Below are positions 8,789-17,497 of a stretch of DNA of 64,000 nucleotides, piece after piece (positions within the stretch are counted from its first letter, which is position 1; every line of letters starts with the position of its first letter). The stretch comes from Liberibacter crescens BT-1 (GTDB lineage Bacteria > Pseudomonadota > Alphaproteobacteria > Rhizobiales > Rhizobiaceae): assembly GCF_000325745.1 (NCBI RefSeq), contig NC_019907.1, positions 1,134,501 to 1,198,500 on the forward strand, written 5' to 3'. A program made the position numbers and the translations under genes. The notes beneath the pieces are model-generated. The model worked only from the letters and a program-made list of their open reading frames with translations, was not told the origin of the DNA and did no database searches.

Positions 8789-9619
8789 ATGCTTTTTAAA
8801 AATCCTAAGTTATTAATAATAAGTTCTATAATTGCAGTAGTTTTACCTGAATTAGCCTTAGCCTGTGGAAATACAAGCGATGGATTCAAAAAATGGTTAT
8901 CAAACGCTCATACCGATGCAATAAATAAAGGAATAGATCAAGAAATCCTTAACAAAATATTCCCCACTATCTCTTATAATTTAGCGACGATCAATGCCGA
9001 CCGCAATCAATCAAGTTTGAAGCTTTCCTTTGATGATTTCTTACAAAAACGTGGAGTTAATAACATTGTTAACAAAGGAAAAGTACTTAAAAAAAAGTAT
9101 GCCAATCTTTTTAAATCTATCAAAGAAATTTATGGAGTTCCTGCTGGTCCTTTACTCGCAATCTGGGGTATGGAAACTGCCTTTGGTACTTCCATCGGCA
9201 AACAGCACACACTTTCTGCCTTAGCAACGTTAGCGTATGATTGTCGTCGCTCCGCTTTTTTCACCGAACAATTTAATATTGCCTTGGAACTCATTGCAGA
9301 AGGGAAAATGGACCCAAACTCTCGAGGTGCTCTTCACGGAGAAATTGGACAATTTCAATTTCTTCCAAGCAACTTAAAAAAATTTGGTGTAGACGGCAAT
9401 AATGATAATGTGGTTGATATTATCAACTCTAAAGCAGATGCTTTTGCTTCAACCGCTAATTTCTTTAAAAAGAATGGCTGGCAACCTGGGGTAGGATATC
9501 AACCAGATGAACCAAATTTTAAAGCTATTAAATCGTGGAATGCGTCAACTGTGTACCAAAAAGCAATAGCCTATGCGGCTGCCAAAATCGATGAAATCAA
9601 ATTAAAAAAAGTATATTAG
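8789..9619 (+). CDS. Lytic murein transglycosylase (MltB type, SLT_2 domain)
   Basis: Cleaves the MurNAc-GlcNAc bond of peptidoglycan to give anhydro-muropeptides, in the periplasm. The 276-residue protein starts with a signal peptide ending LPELALAC, so either a lipoprotein (Cys 26) or a plain signal cut. The SLT_2 signatures follow: WGMETAFGTSIGKQHTLSAL with the catalytic Glu, DCRRSAFFTEQFNIALELI, and GEIGQFQFLPSNLKKFGVDG. No C-terminal peptidoglycan-binding domain is present; the frame ends soon after the catalytic domain. The ribosome site AAAGGAG (8775-8781) fits ATG 8789. It is 28 nt after asd and may be co-transcribed. Confidence 0.9.
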   Translation: MLFKNPKLLIISSIIAVVLPELALACGNTSDGFKKWLSNAHTDAINKGIDQEILNKIFPTISYNLATINADRNQSSLKLSFDDFLQKRGVNNIVNKGKVLKKKYANLFKSIKEIYGVPAGPLLAIWGMETAFGTSIGKQHTLSALATLAYDCRRSAFFTEQFNIALELIAEGKMDPNSRGALHGEIGQFQFLPSNLKKFGVDGNNDNVVDIINSKADAFASTANFFKKNGWQPGVGYQPDEPNFKAIKSWNASTVYQKAIAYAAAKIDEIKLKKVY

Positions 9620-9675
9620 TCATAATATGTTTTCAATACATTGAATGACTCAATTTTTCTTTAAAGAAACAACCA

Positions 9676-10482
9676 CTATCGTTTTGATGAAAGAGAAAAA
9701 GTAAGAACACTAACACGTGAAGCTCCTGCTTTTTTAAGAACATTAGTTGCAGCAGTCACTGTTGTACCAGTTGTATAAACATCATCGACAAGAACTATTT
9801 TCTTCCCTGCCACTAACTTTTCTAATCCTTTAACCAGAATAAAGGCATTACGCAAATTTTCCTCTCTGGATTTTAAAGATAATCCAACTTGTGTTCGAGT
9901 AGAATGGATACGTATAAGGGTTCCAAAAAGGGCAGGTTTATTACTATATAAAGCAATTAAACGCGCCAACTCAGCAGATTGATTATATTTCCTCTCTATT
10001 AAACGTAATCGATGTAAAGGTACAGCTATAATCAAATCACTATCAATAATTAATGTATGACCAACACGTAGCATCCAAGACGCCATCATGGGAGCAAGAT
10101 CAATACGGTCATAATATTTCAAAAGATGAACAAGATCACGAGCTACTCCTTCATGAAGGGCTACTGAGCGTAATTTATAAAATGCTGGAGGATTGGTTAT
10201 TACCTGAATATTGAGGGCACCCTTACCATGATTATATGCAAAAGGAGTTCCCATAATTGGACACATTGGAGAAGATATAAAACAAACACCTGCCCAGCAC
10301 TTTGCACACAAACAACGGCGACGATCTACAATAATTTTACAAATAGGACAAAGATGGGGATAAAGAAAATTCAGAAAAGTCCGAGAAAAATCCTGAACCA
10401 ATAATTTTCCTTGATTTAAATAATATAAAAGAGCTTTTTGTCCTTTTAAAAAAGACATATTAAAATTAATGTTTCTATTCAA
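9676..10482 (-). CDS. ComF family phosphoribosyltransferase-like protein
   Basis: A 268-residue member of the ComF family. The N-terminal part has a Cys4 zinc-like cluster (LCPICK, RRRCLCAKCW, near residues 45-70). The C-terminal part is a type I phosphoribosyltransferase fold with the PRPP loop KIVLVDDVYTTGTTVTAA near residue 225. In Gram-positives ComF helps natural transformation; in alphaproteobacteria its substrate is unknown. ComEC, the other competence gene, is present at 58.7 kb. Downstream of it on this strand nothing follows closely; it converges with the transglycosylase gene. Confidence 0.88.
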   Translation of the reverse strand: MNRNINFNMSFLKGQKALLYYLNQGKLLVQDFSRTFLNFLYPHLCPICKIIVDRRRCLCAKCWAGVCFISSPMCPIMGTPFAYNHGKGALNIQVITNPPAFYKLRSVALHEGVARDLVHLLKYYDRIDLAPMMASWMLRVGHTLIIDSDLIIAVPLHRLRLIERKYNQSAELARLIALYSNKPALFGTLIRIHSTRTQVGLSLKSREENLRNAFILVKGLEKLVAGKKIVLVDDVYTTGTTVTAATNVLKKAGASRVSVLTFSLSSKR

Positions 10483-10759
10483 AAATTATTCTTTTACTTG
10501 ATTGGATTGATTTCTTTACATCAACACTATTATAGAAAACAGGTTAGCATATTTACCCTTTCTGACTATAAAAACCCTACATTTTATTGTCCATTTTCTT
10601 AATATTGCTGTCTTGGATAGTGTTCTATATTACACTTCTTAAATGATAGTCTGGGAAATCAATATTCAGTATAAAGCCAAAAATAACAGAAATATTATTT
10701 CTACACTTTTTATAAAATAATTGACAAGATATCTGAGAGACCTTTAGAATCTTTTGCAT

Positions 10760-10844
10760 GCCCAGGTGGCGGAATTGGTAGACGCGCAGGTTTCAGGTAC
10801 CTGTACTGCAAGGTTTGGAGGTTCGAGTCCTCTTCTGGGCACCA
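10760..10844 (+). tRNA. tRNA-Leu (anticodon CAG)
   Basis: Acceptor GCCCAGG (10760-10766) pairs with TCTGGGC (10834-10840); discriminator A and encoded CCA follow. The D-arm GGTAGACGC, the T-arm GGTTCGAGTCC and a short variable arm are present. Anticodon stem CAGGT/ACCTG closes a 7-nt loop TTCAGGT, giving anticodon CAG for CUG codons. Confidence 0.95.
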
Positions 10845-10906
10845 AAATATTGATAAAAAATTTTCATCATTGAAATGAATAAAATTTTTCAAGATATCTT
10901 AATCTC

Positions 10907-11410
10907 TCACAGGTTTTTATTCAGAAAATTTCTGACACAGATAATTTTTATAATTTGCTCCAGATAATTCTGATCTATTGCATTAAAAGCATCAAGTTTA
11001 TCGCTATCAATGTCCAAAACCAACTTCGTTTCTCCTTTATATACGAGAGGAACAACTATTTCAGATTTTGATAAACTGCTACAAGCAATATGCCCAGGAA
11101 ATTGATTAACATCTGGAACCAGAATTGTTTTTTGATTACTTGCCGCTTGACCGCAAACACCACTGCCAAATGGAATACGCACACAAGCCAATAGCCCCTG
11201 AAATGGCCCAAGTATCAAAGTTTGAGGTTCTATCACGCGATAAAAACCAACCCAATGAAATTCAAAGGCTTGTTTCAAAATTGCGGTTACATTGGCTAGA
11301 TTAGCGATTAGGTCATATGATTCGCTGATGACAACTTTAATCTGCGGAATAATAATCTTATAAGTTTCTTCTTTTCTCGCATTTTTTGGCAACTCAAGTT
11401 GTTCAGCCAT
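10907..11410 (-). CDS. msrC: GAF-type free methionine-(R)-sulfoxide reductase
   Basis: Repairs free methionine-R-sulfoxide using three Cys in a GAF fold. The 167-residue protein covers the whole family. The GAF signature is clear (WVGFYRVIEPQTLILGPFQG), and the Cys residues are in place: LACVRIPFGSGVCGQAAS and FPGHIACSS, followed by SEIVVPLVYKGETKLVLDID. All three reactive Cys (ACV, VCG, IAC) are retained, so activity is expected. The ATG at 11410 lies alone between a tRNA and a GH10-like gene. In a psyllid- or plant-living bacterium it would serve oxidative stress defence, together with the peroxiredoxin at 13 kb (inference). Confidence 0.9.
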   Translation of the reverse strand: MAEQLELPKNARKEETYKIIIPQIKVVISESYDLIANLANVTAILKQAFEFHWVGFYRVIEPQTLILGPFQGLLACVRIPFGSGVCGQAASNQKTILVPDVNQFPGHIACSSLSKSEIVVPLVYKGETKLVLDIDSDKLDAFNAIDQNYLEQIIKIICVRNFLNKNL

Positions 11411-11592
11411 TTACATCTCCAAGATGAGATAAAATATCAATACCACCATGTTTTGAACTCAAAACCAATCTATCTCTTCCTTCTAAAATCATAATCTTTT
11501 AATAATAACTCCTAAGAACAATATATCCCTGGAACACAAAACCTTTATAACTCAAAGCTTCTTTTTCGTTGAACGGTTTTATAATTACTTTT

Positions 11593-12807
11593 CTAATAAG
11601 AGTTTTGCCATTTTTTTTTCAGATAAGAAACAACAGCTTGGGTTTGCGGTTCACGTAAAAAAAGATGCCTAAATAACATACATCCTTTTACTTCTGGAAG
11701 CTCTTCGTTTAAAAGCAATTGTCTTTCAATTTCAGGAACACCCTCCTTAATTGTCCAATCTGGCTGTGTAGAACTCGCCACTCCTACTTTATAAAGAGCC
11801 ATCCCTACATACAGTTTAGTCTTATCAGTTTTCTTGACAACATCAGACCACCATCTTAAAACTACATCATATCGAGCTTTTTTATATGCAAAGGTTGAAT
11901 AAATCTGAGGGGTTATGGTATCAATGATCCCTTCAAAAACCCATTGACGTGTATCTGCATAACTATCATCATAATTTGTTGAAAGAACTTGCGTGTCTGA
12001 ACCGGAGGGGTCTTTGTCTTTATTTCTCCATACAATTGCTGGACTGATTCCAAACTGCACATGCGGCTTAATGATTTTTATCTTTTGAGAAATCTCTTTA
12101 ATAAGCTGATACGTGTTGTGCCTTCTCCAGCTTTCCTTACTAAGGCCTACACCATATTTTTCATATGTACTTTGATCATCAAGTGCAAATCCATCTGATT
12201 CATAATAGAAATAATCATCAAATTGAATCCCGTCAATATTATAACGACGCACTATTTCTTCTATAATATCAACAAGCCACTTTCTCACTTCAGGAAGACC
12301 TGGATCTAAAACAAATCGATTGTATGATGTTTTTATCCACTCATGATGCTGTGTAAAAACACTTGGACATGAACTATGGGATAATCTCATGAATTCATCT
12401 ATTGTAGATTGATTTGTATCCATAGATACCCTATATGGGTTTAACCAAGCATATACTGATATATTACGGGCATGCGCTGCTTCCAACACATAGGCTAAAG
12501 GATCAAATCCTGGTTCATTTCCCAACGTACCTGTCAAATAGCGAGACCAAGGTAATATATCAGAATGGTATAAAACCTCTGCAGATGGCTTAACTTGAAG
12601 TACAATTGTATTCATATGCATATCTTGAATTTCATCAAGAATGCGTATCATTTCTTGTTTTTGGACTCTTACACGCTCATGCTTATTTTCAATGGATAAA
12701 GAAAATTCTGATGGCCAATCAAGATTTAAAACATGCGCTACCCAGCTTGCTCTTAGTTCTTTTACTTGTCTAACATTTTTTTTAATAATCTTATAATAAG
12801 AATTCAT
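11593..12807 (-). CDS. Glycosyl hydrolase-like 10 protein (GHL10, DUF187)
   Basis: A 404-residue TIM-barrel protein of the GHL10 family (PF02638), to which DigH, an enzyme that trims denuded peptidoglycan glycan, belongs. Typical segments: ELRASWVAHVLNLDWPS at the start, NTIVLQVKPSAEVLYHSD, VYAWLNPYR, DGIQFDDYFYY (likely catalytic acid region), ITPQIYSTFAYKKARYD and MLFRHLFLREPQTQ. Homologues are usually lipoproteins or secreted, but here I see no signal peptide; the frame starts directly before the barrel and no extension is found upstream in another frame. It may therefore be cytosolic, or have lost its export signal. Confidence 0.85.
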   Translation of the reverse strand: MNSYYKIIKKNVRQVKELRASWVAHVLNLDWPSEFSLSIENKHERVRVQKQEMIRILDEIQDMHMNTIVLQVKPSAEVLYHSDILPWSRYLTGTLGNEPGFDPLAYVLEAAHARNISVYAWLNPYRVSMDTNQSTIDEFMRLSHSSCPSVFTQHHEWIKTSYNRFVLDPGLPEVRKWLVDIIEEIVRRYNIDGIQFDDYFYYESDGFALDDQSTYEKYGVGLSKESWRRHNTYQLIKEISQKIKIIKPHVQFGISPAIVWRNKDKDPSGSDTQVLSTNYDDSYADTRQWVFEGIIDTITPQIYSTFAYKKARYDVVLRWWSDVVKKTDKTKLYVGMALYKVGVASSTQPDWTIKEGVPEIERQLLLNEELPEVKGCMLFRHLFLREPQTQAVVSYLKKKWQNSY

Positions 12808-13085
12808 AAATGATTTCCATACACTTAAAATCTTATACGAATTTTAATCAAAACCAATGCTGAATATTTTTAATAAAAGATGTTCTGTTCTCTTCATTAT
12901 AGGATTCTATAATTAGAGAAGAGAATTTTTGAAATAAGCGATGTAATAGCCCCTTATCATTGCTTTTTTACATATAGATCTACATGCAACTTTTAAAGAA
13001 TAATAACCATCAATAAAAACGCCTTCTATAGACTAAAACATATACAAATTCATCTTTCTTAAAAAAGGAGATTTTCTGATAAAAA

Positions 13086-13616
13086 TCATTTTTTATTTTC
13101 CCGAAGATATTTTAAAATATTTTGTGGGGACGACACTCCATAAGGATCTGTAGGACAATTATCAGCAAACCCTTCTTCCTCAAACCAATGCTCTATAACT
13201 CGATCATTAACAATTGCAGCATATCGCCAAGAACGCAAACCAAAACCAACATTATCTTTGTAAACAAGCATCCCCATCTTGCGTGTAAACTCACCAGAAC
13301 CATCTGGAATTAACTTAACATTCTTAAGATTTTGACTCTTCCCCCAAGCATTCATAACAAAAGCATCATTCACTGAAATACAATATATTTCATCAATACC
13401 TTCAGCACGAAATTCACCCGCAAGCTTTTCAAAATCAGGGAATTGATATGTTGAGCATGTAGGAGTAAAAGCACCTGGCAAAGAAAATAGCACAACTTTT
13501 TTGCCAGAAAAATAATCATCCGTACTTAAAGTTGCCCAACTAAAAGCTGTATTATTGTTCACTTTTTCTTCAACACGTGTATGAAATATAACTCTAGGAA
13601 GCTTTTTCTTAATCAT
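13086..13616 (-). CDS. Peroxiredoxin (Prx5-like, AhpC/TSA family)
   Basis: Thiol peroxidase that reduces hydrogen peroxide and organic peroxides. The 176-residue protein has the peroxidatic motif LPGAFTPTCSTYQFPDFEKL near residue 50 and the Prx5 marks ISVNDAFVMNAWGK, PDGSGEFTRKMGM and GLRSWRYAAIV. It is about 15 residues longer than common bacterial Prx5 at the N-terminus. A second Cys (CPTDP near residue 155) could be a resolving residue. It stands alone, with 278 nt of AT-rich sequence between it and the GHL10 gene. The reductant (glutaredoxin or thioredoxin) cannot be told from the sequence. Confidence 0.92.
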   Translation of the reverse strand: MIKKKLPRVIFHTRVEEKVNNNTAFSWATLSTDDYFSGKKVVLFSLPGAFTPTCSTYQFPDFEKLAGEFRAEGIDEIYCISVNDAFVMNAWGKSQNLKNVKLIPDGSGEFTRKMGMLVYKDNVGFGLRSWRYAAIVNDRVIEHWFEEEGFADNCPTDPYGVSSPQNILKYLRENKK

Positions 13617-13972
13617 TTATATGCCTCTATATTTTCTATAAAGAAATCTTGTTTCTCTTAATCAACGGTAAGCATAAAATAGATATTTTTTATGCAATAT
13701 GCAAATAACAAACTAACATTTATCTTAATATTATGTCATGCAAAAGATCTTTTAAAGAAAATATTCAATTCAAACATTGTTTATTGCAGAAAAAATTGCA
13801 CGCGTAATAGAAAGAAATTTTGTCTCTGAAAAATGATATTTTTTCATAAAAATTTGATTGCATACATCTAAAATAAAGTATATGTCTTGTAAGCCACAAA
13901 GTTATTTTTAATCTGCCCTCACTTCTTTTTAATTATAAATTAAGGGGGTGATGTAGATTTTGTGGAAATTAT
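13617..13972. other. Non-coding gap with divergent promoters (prx / metNIQ)
   Basis: 356 nt, AT-rich. It should carry the peroxiredoxin promoter (minus) and the metNIQ promoter (plus). A purine-rich AAGGGGG element at 13942-13948 lies 24 nt before metN and is too far to be its ribosome site. I looked for a SAM-type riboswitch and could not build one. Confidence 0.4.
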
Positions 13973-15049
13973 ATGAATAATATCTCTCCTTCTTTAACAT
14001 TTAATATAGATGACAATTTAGCTGTTATTTTATCAAATGTTACCAAGAAATTTGAATCAAAAAATTATAAGTTCCATGCACTTTCTAGCATTGATTGTTC
14101 GATTCATCGCCATAAAATCACTGGAATTATTGGTCGCTCTGGAGCTGGAAAATCAACTTTTATTCGTCTCATTAATAAATTAGAACAGCCTACAACAGGT
14201 AAAGTAATTGTCAATGGCGTTGATCTCACAACTCTTAATGGTTCTAGCCTACAAAAATTGCGTCGAGAAGTGAGTATGATTTTCCAACATTTTAATCTTC
14301 TTTCTTCGCGTACAGTATATGATAATGTAGCCCTACCTCTTGAGATTTCTGGATATAATAAAGAAAAAATTTATTCGCGAGTCATGCCTCTCCTTGAGCT
14401 TGTAGGAATTGCAGATAAGCGCAACCATTATCCTGTTGAACTTTCTGGAGGACAAAAGCAACGCGTTGGAATCGCGCGTGCATTAACAACACAACCAAAA
14501 ATTCTACTCTCTGATGAAGCGACTTCAGCTCTTGACCCTGAGACAACCTACTATATTCTAGAGTTACTAAAAAAAATAAATTCTGAGCTTGGTCTCACCG
14601 TACTTCTCATTACCCACGAGATGGATGTAATTAAGGATGTAACTTCTTTTGTGCTTGTCCTTCATGACGGAAAAATCGTTGAAAGCGGGAAAACAATAGA
14701 CATTATCAGTAATCCGCAACACAAAGTTACGAAAGGGTTGCTGAATGGCCTACCAATTTACAAGCTTCCAGAAAAACTCATCTCTAAATTTCATGATACT
14801 CCAAATTCTCAAAGCCATCAAGTTATACGTGTTTCTTTTCTGGGTGAAACCTCTGAAACGCCTCTCATTTCACAGCTTATCAAAGCTATTGAAACAGATG
14901 TAAATATCATTAGCGGTGCTATTGACGAAATAGATGGTGAAGCTTTCGGTTCCTTAGTCATTTCATATCATTATCATGCCCAACAAGCAGCACAAAACTT
15001 CTTTGAGAAACACAAATTAGTTACGGAGGCCCTAGGATATGTCAACTGA
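13973..15049 (+). CDS. metN: Methionine ABC transporter, ATP-binding protein
   Basis: Energises import of D/L-methionine with MetI and MetQ. The 358-residue protein has Walker A GRSGAGKSTFIR (near residue 57), the Q-loop QHFNLLSSRTVYDNV, signature LSGGQKQRVGIARAL, Walker B ILLSDEATSALDPET and switch LLITHEMDVI. The C-terminal 90 residues form the NIL regulatory domain (VIRVSFLGETSETPLISQL), through which methionine inhibits the transporter in E. coli. Its end overlaps metI by 11 nt. The start ATG has only a weak GGAA site. Methionine import matters if asd is truly broken (inference). Confidence 0.95.
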   Translation: MNNISPSLTFNIDDNLAVILSNVTKKFESKNYKFHALSSIDCSIHRHKITGIIGRSGAGKSTFIRLINKLEQPTTGKVIVNGVDLTTLNGSSLQKLRREVSMIFQHFNLLSSRTVYDNVALPLEISGYNKEKIYSRVMPLLELVGIADKRNHYPVELSGGQKQRVGIARALTTQPKILLSDEATSALDPETTYYILELLKKINSELGLTVLLITHEMDVIKDVTSFVLVLHDGKIVESGKTIDIISNPQHKVTKGLLNGLPIYKLPEKLISKFHDTPNSQSHQVIRVSFLGETSETPLISQLIKAIETDVNIISGAIDEIDGEAFGSLVISYHYHAQQAAQNFFEKHKLVTEALGYVN

Positions 15050-15707
15050 TATTCTTATCCCCGTTATTTTAAAAGCTTTTCTAGAAACTTTCTATATTGT
15101 GAGTGTTTCTGGAATCATCGGAACAACAATAGGTTTGCCTATTGGTATATTTTTAGCAACGAGTCGTAAAAACGAGCTCTTTTCATTTCCTATCGCTAAT
15201 AAATTAATTGGTTTAGTTGTTAATGCCTTACGCTCTGTACCATTTATAATTCTTGTTATTGCAATTATACCATTTACACGCTTGTTAACAGGCACTTCTA
15301 TTGGAACTAAAGCTTCTGTTGTACCATTAACTATTTCAGCTATACCTTTTATAGCGCGATTAATTGAAACTTCCATTCGTGAAGTTAATATTGAGCTTGT
15401 TGAAACCGCACGTTCAATGGGAGCGACTCCCTTACAAATTATTACAAAAGTCCTGTTGGCAGAAGCCAAACCTGGAATAATACTCAGTTTAACAGTGACT
15501 ATGATCAGCCTGATAGGCTACTCAGCGATGGTTGGAGCTGTTGGTGGTGGAGGTTTGGGAGATTTAGCAATACGTTATGGCTACCAACGTTTTATGCCAG
15601 ATGTAATGTTAATTGTTGTTTTTATACTTATCATCATTGTTCAAGTCGTACAAAGTGTTGGAAACGCTTTTGCCAAGCGCTTTGATAAACGATCACGTAA
15701 CAATTAA
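15039..15707 (+). CDS. metI: Methionine ABC transporter permease
   Basis: Inner-membrane channel subunit of the methionine importer. The 222-residue protein has five or so hydrophobic segments (for example PVILKAFLETFYIVSVSGII at the start and VMLIVVFILIIIVQVV at the end) and the EAA coupling loop (RSMGATPLQIITKVLLAEAK) near residue 130. GYSAMVGAVGGGGLGDLAIRYGYQRF is the hallmark MetI segment. The start lies inside the end of metN behind a GGAGG site, so the two are translationally coupled. metQ follows 27 nt downstream. Confidence 0.95.
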   Translation: MSTDILIPVILKAFLETFYIVSVSGIIGTTIGLPIGIFLATSRKNELFSFPIANKLIGLVVNALRSVPFIILVIAIIPFTRLLTGTSIGTKASVVPLTISAIPFIARLIETSIREVNIELVETARSMGATPLQIITKVLLAEAKPGIILSLTVTMISLIGYSAMVGAVGGGGLGDLAIRYGYQRFMPDVMLIVVFILIIIVQVVQSVGNAFAKRFDKRSRNN

Positions 15708-15734
15708 AAATATTTTTTTAAAGGAGGATTATTC

Positions 15735-16511
15735 ATGCGTCATTTCTGGTTAGTTTTATTTCTAACATCGTTACTCTACACAACAACACAAGCAAAAGAT
15801 ATAAAAGTTGGCGTTTCTCCTGGAGAACATGCACAAATAATGGAAAAAGTTAAAGAAATTGCAGCCAAAAAAGGCCTCAATATCAATATCATTGAGTTTT
15901 CTGATTACATATTACCTAATCAAGCCCTTGCAAATGGAGAAATTGATGCAAATTCTTTCCAGCATAAACCTTACCTTAGCAATCAAATAGCAGATCATGC
16001 TTATGATATTGTAGATGTTGCCTATACAATTAACTCTCCTATGGGGATATACTCCAGTAAATTAAAAACGTTTAGTCAACTACCTGATAATGCTTCCATT
16101 GCTATACCCAATGACCCAACAAATGGAGGAAGAGCTCTTCTTATCTTAGCAAAGAAAGGAGTTATTAAATTAAAAGACGGTATCGGCCTTAAAGCAACTC
16201 CTAATGATATCATAGAGAATTCTAAAAAAATTAACTTTATTGAAATTGACGCCGCTCAACTGCCACGCTCTCTCAAAGATGTTGATGCTGCTGCAATTAA
16301 CACGAATTACGCTATTGAAGCTGGACTAAAGCCTTCTGATGCTATTCTTAGAGAAGATAAAGACGGCCCATATAGTAATATCATTGCTGTACGAACTGAA
16401 GATAAAGATAAAGACTGGGTAAAGATCCTTATTGAAGCTTATCATAATGATGATATAAAAAAATATATTTTAAACAATTTTAAAGAAGGATCTATTATTC
16501 CGAGATGGTAA
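15735..16511 (+). CDS. metQ: Methionine-binding protein (NlpA/MetQ family)
   Basis: Periplasmic substrate-binding subunit of MetNIQ. The 258-residue protein has a signal peptide (HFWLVLFLTSLLYTTTQAKD, cut near residue 20) without a lipobox Cys, so it is soluble rather than a lipoprotein as in E. coli. Family marks are VGVSPGEHAQIMEKVKEIA, the LPNQALANGEIDANSFQHKP stretch, and the DPTNGGRALLILAKKGVI segment, with the binding-site residues DAAAINTNYAIEAGL. A strong AAAGGAGGA ribosome site precedes ATG 15735. The gene is last in the operon and a 13-bp hairpin lies 70 nt after its stop. Confidence 0.94.
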   Translation: MRHFWLVLFLTSLLYTTTQAKDIKVGVSPGEHAQIMEKVKEIAAKKGLNINIIEFSDYILPNQALANGEIDANSFQHKPYLSNQIADHAYDIVDVAYTINSPMGIYSSKLKTFSQLPDNASIAIPNDPTNGGRALLILAKKGVIKLKDGIGLKATPNDIIENSKKINFIEIDAAQLPRSLKDVDAAAINTNYAIEAGLKPSDAILREDKDGPYSNIIAVRTEDKDKDWVKILIEAYHNDDIKKYILNNFKEGSIIPRW

Positions 16512-16581
16512 TAGAAAGCTAAATTCATAATTACAACAACTTTATCAACAATCATTTCATAATCAAATAGTTGCATAGTGA

Positions 16582-16619
16582 ATAACAACAACTTTTATTC
16601 AGTTAGAAGTTGTTGTTAT
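16582..16619 (+). terminator. Hairpin downstream of metQ
   Basis: A perfect 13-bp stem: ATAACAACAACTT (16582-16594) and AAGTTGTTGTTAT (16607-16619), with a 12-nt loop. It lacks a proper U-tract (GTCATTAAAATC follows), so it may be a 3'-end stabiliser or a Rho-linked terminator for metNIQ rather than a classical intrinsic terminator. Confidence 0.5.
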
Positions 16620-16792
16620 GTCATTAAAATCAAAATGTAATGAGATTGAGTAAAAGAAAAATAAATTTATAACTTTTTTACCATAAAATAGTTATATTTT
16701 AAATAATGCAATTTTCAGATAGATTAAGAGGAGTATTATTGTTAGTTCATGAAAAAAAACAAAAATATCTTTAGAAATAATGGTTCTCAACA

Positions 16793-17155
16793 ATGAATCA
16801 AAAAATTCTCCTTGCTGAAGATGATGATGATATGCGTAGATTTCTAGTGAAAGCATTAGAAAAAGCTGGTTATAAAGTTATATCCTTTGATAATGGAACA
16901 AGTGCTTATAATAGATTGCGCGAAGAGCCTTTCTCTTTACTATTAACCGATATAGTTATGCCAGAAATGGATGGAATTGAGTTGGCACGCCGAGCAACTG
17001 AACTCGATCCAGATTTAAAGGTAATGTTTATTACAGGTTTTGCAGCTGTAGCGTTAAATTCTTATTCGAATACCCCTAAAGATGCAAAAGTTCTTTCCAA
17101 ACCTTTTCATCTACGCGATCTGGTTAATGAGGTAAATAAATTACTTGCTGCTTAA
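16793..17155 (+). CDS. cpdR: Single-domain response regulator CpdR
   Basis: A 120-residue receiver domain with no output domain. The phosphorylation pocket is complete: EDDDDMRRF (acidic pair), LLLTDIVMPEMDG with the phospho-Asp near residue 52, ITGF (Thr switch) and SKPF (Lys). CpdR in Caulobacter, when unphosphorylated, directs the ClpXP protease to CtrA and other substrates; it is phosphorylated through CckA-ChpT. The protein ends in Leu-Leu-Ala-Ala, the hydrophobic-Ala-Ala tail needed for its own ClpXP turnover. It is monocistronic, with tRNA-Val 78 nt downstream. Identification rests on size, sequence and the tail. Confidence 0.88.
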   Translation: MNQKILLAEDDDDMRRFLVKALEKAGYKVISFDNGTSAYNRLREEPFSLLLTDIVMPEMDGIELARRATELDPDLKVMFITGFAAVALNSYSNTPKDAKVLSKPFHLRDLVNEVNKLLAA

Positions 17156-17233
17156 GCGTATAAGATGAATATGAGAGCTAAAATTTGTTGACGAAACACT
17201 ATTTTTTGTCCTAAAAGATTTTAGTATATAAAA

Positions 17234-17308
17234 GGGCGTGTAGCTTAGTGGTAGAGCACTACGTTGACATCGTAGGGGTTGCAAGTTCGATTCTTGTCAT
17301 GCCCACCA
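17234..17308 (+). tRNA. tRNA-Val (anticodon GAC)
   Basis: Acceptor GGGCGTG (17234-17240) pairs with CATGCCC (17298-17304), then A and encoded CCA. D-arm AGCTTAGTGGTAGAGC, T-arm GCAAGTTCGATTCTTGT. Anticodon stem CTACG/CGTAG closes loop TTGACAT, so anticodon GAC reads GUC and GUU. Confidence 0.95.
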
Positions 17309-17330
17309 TTTTTAAAAAATTCTCTCGGTT

Positions 17331-17347
17331 AAACTAATTTAGTTTTT
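17331..17347 (+). terminator. Weak hairpin with U-tract after tRNA-Val
   Basis: AAACTA, loop ATT, TAGTTT followed by TT: a 6-bp AT-rich stem running into T5 (17343-17347). Position 23 nt past the tRNA suits a terminator. A second, 7-bp dyad (CTTGTAA TT TTACAAG, 17382-17397) lies further on. Confidence 0.35.
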
Positions 17348-17497
17348 ATAGAGATATTTTCTTAATTTAAAATCTTGCAAGCTTGTAATTTTACAAGAAT
17401 ATTAAACAGTTAGACTAGCTTTCCTTTAAAAAATTTCAATTGCTCTGAGAAGGAATAAACGAAAATCAAGAAAATATTATAACTTGTAATTTGTAAT

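Noticed and set aside
10710-10892. A 60-codon minus-strand frame across the tRNA-Leu
   Set aside because: It is the antisense of the tRNA; the PEEDSNLQ-type text is a well-known artefact of such frames.
13617-13972. SAM-type riboswitch before metNIQ
   Set aside because: Methionine genes often have one, but I could not find a consistent pseudoknot or conserved core.
15092-15469. A 125-codon minus-strand frame inside metI
   Set aside because: Mirror frame of a hydrophobic gene; metI on the plus strand is complete and well supported.
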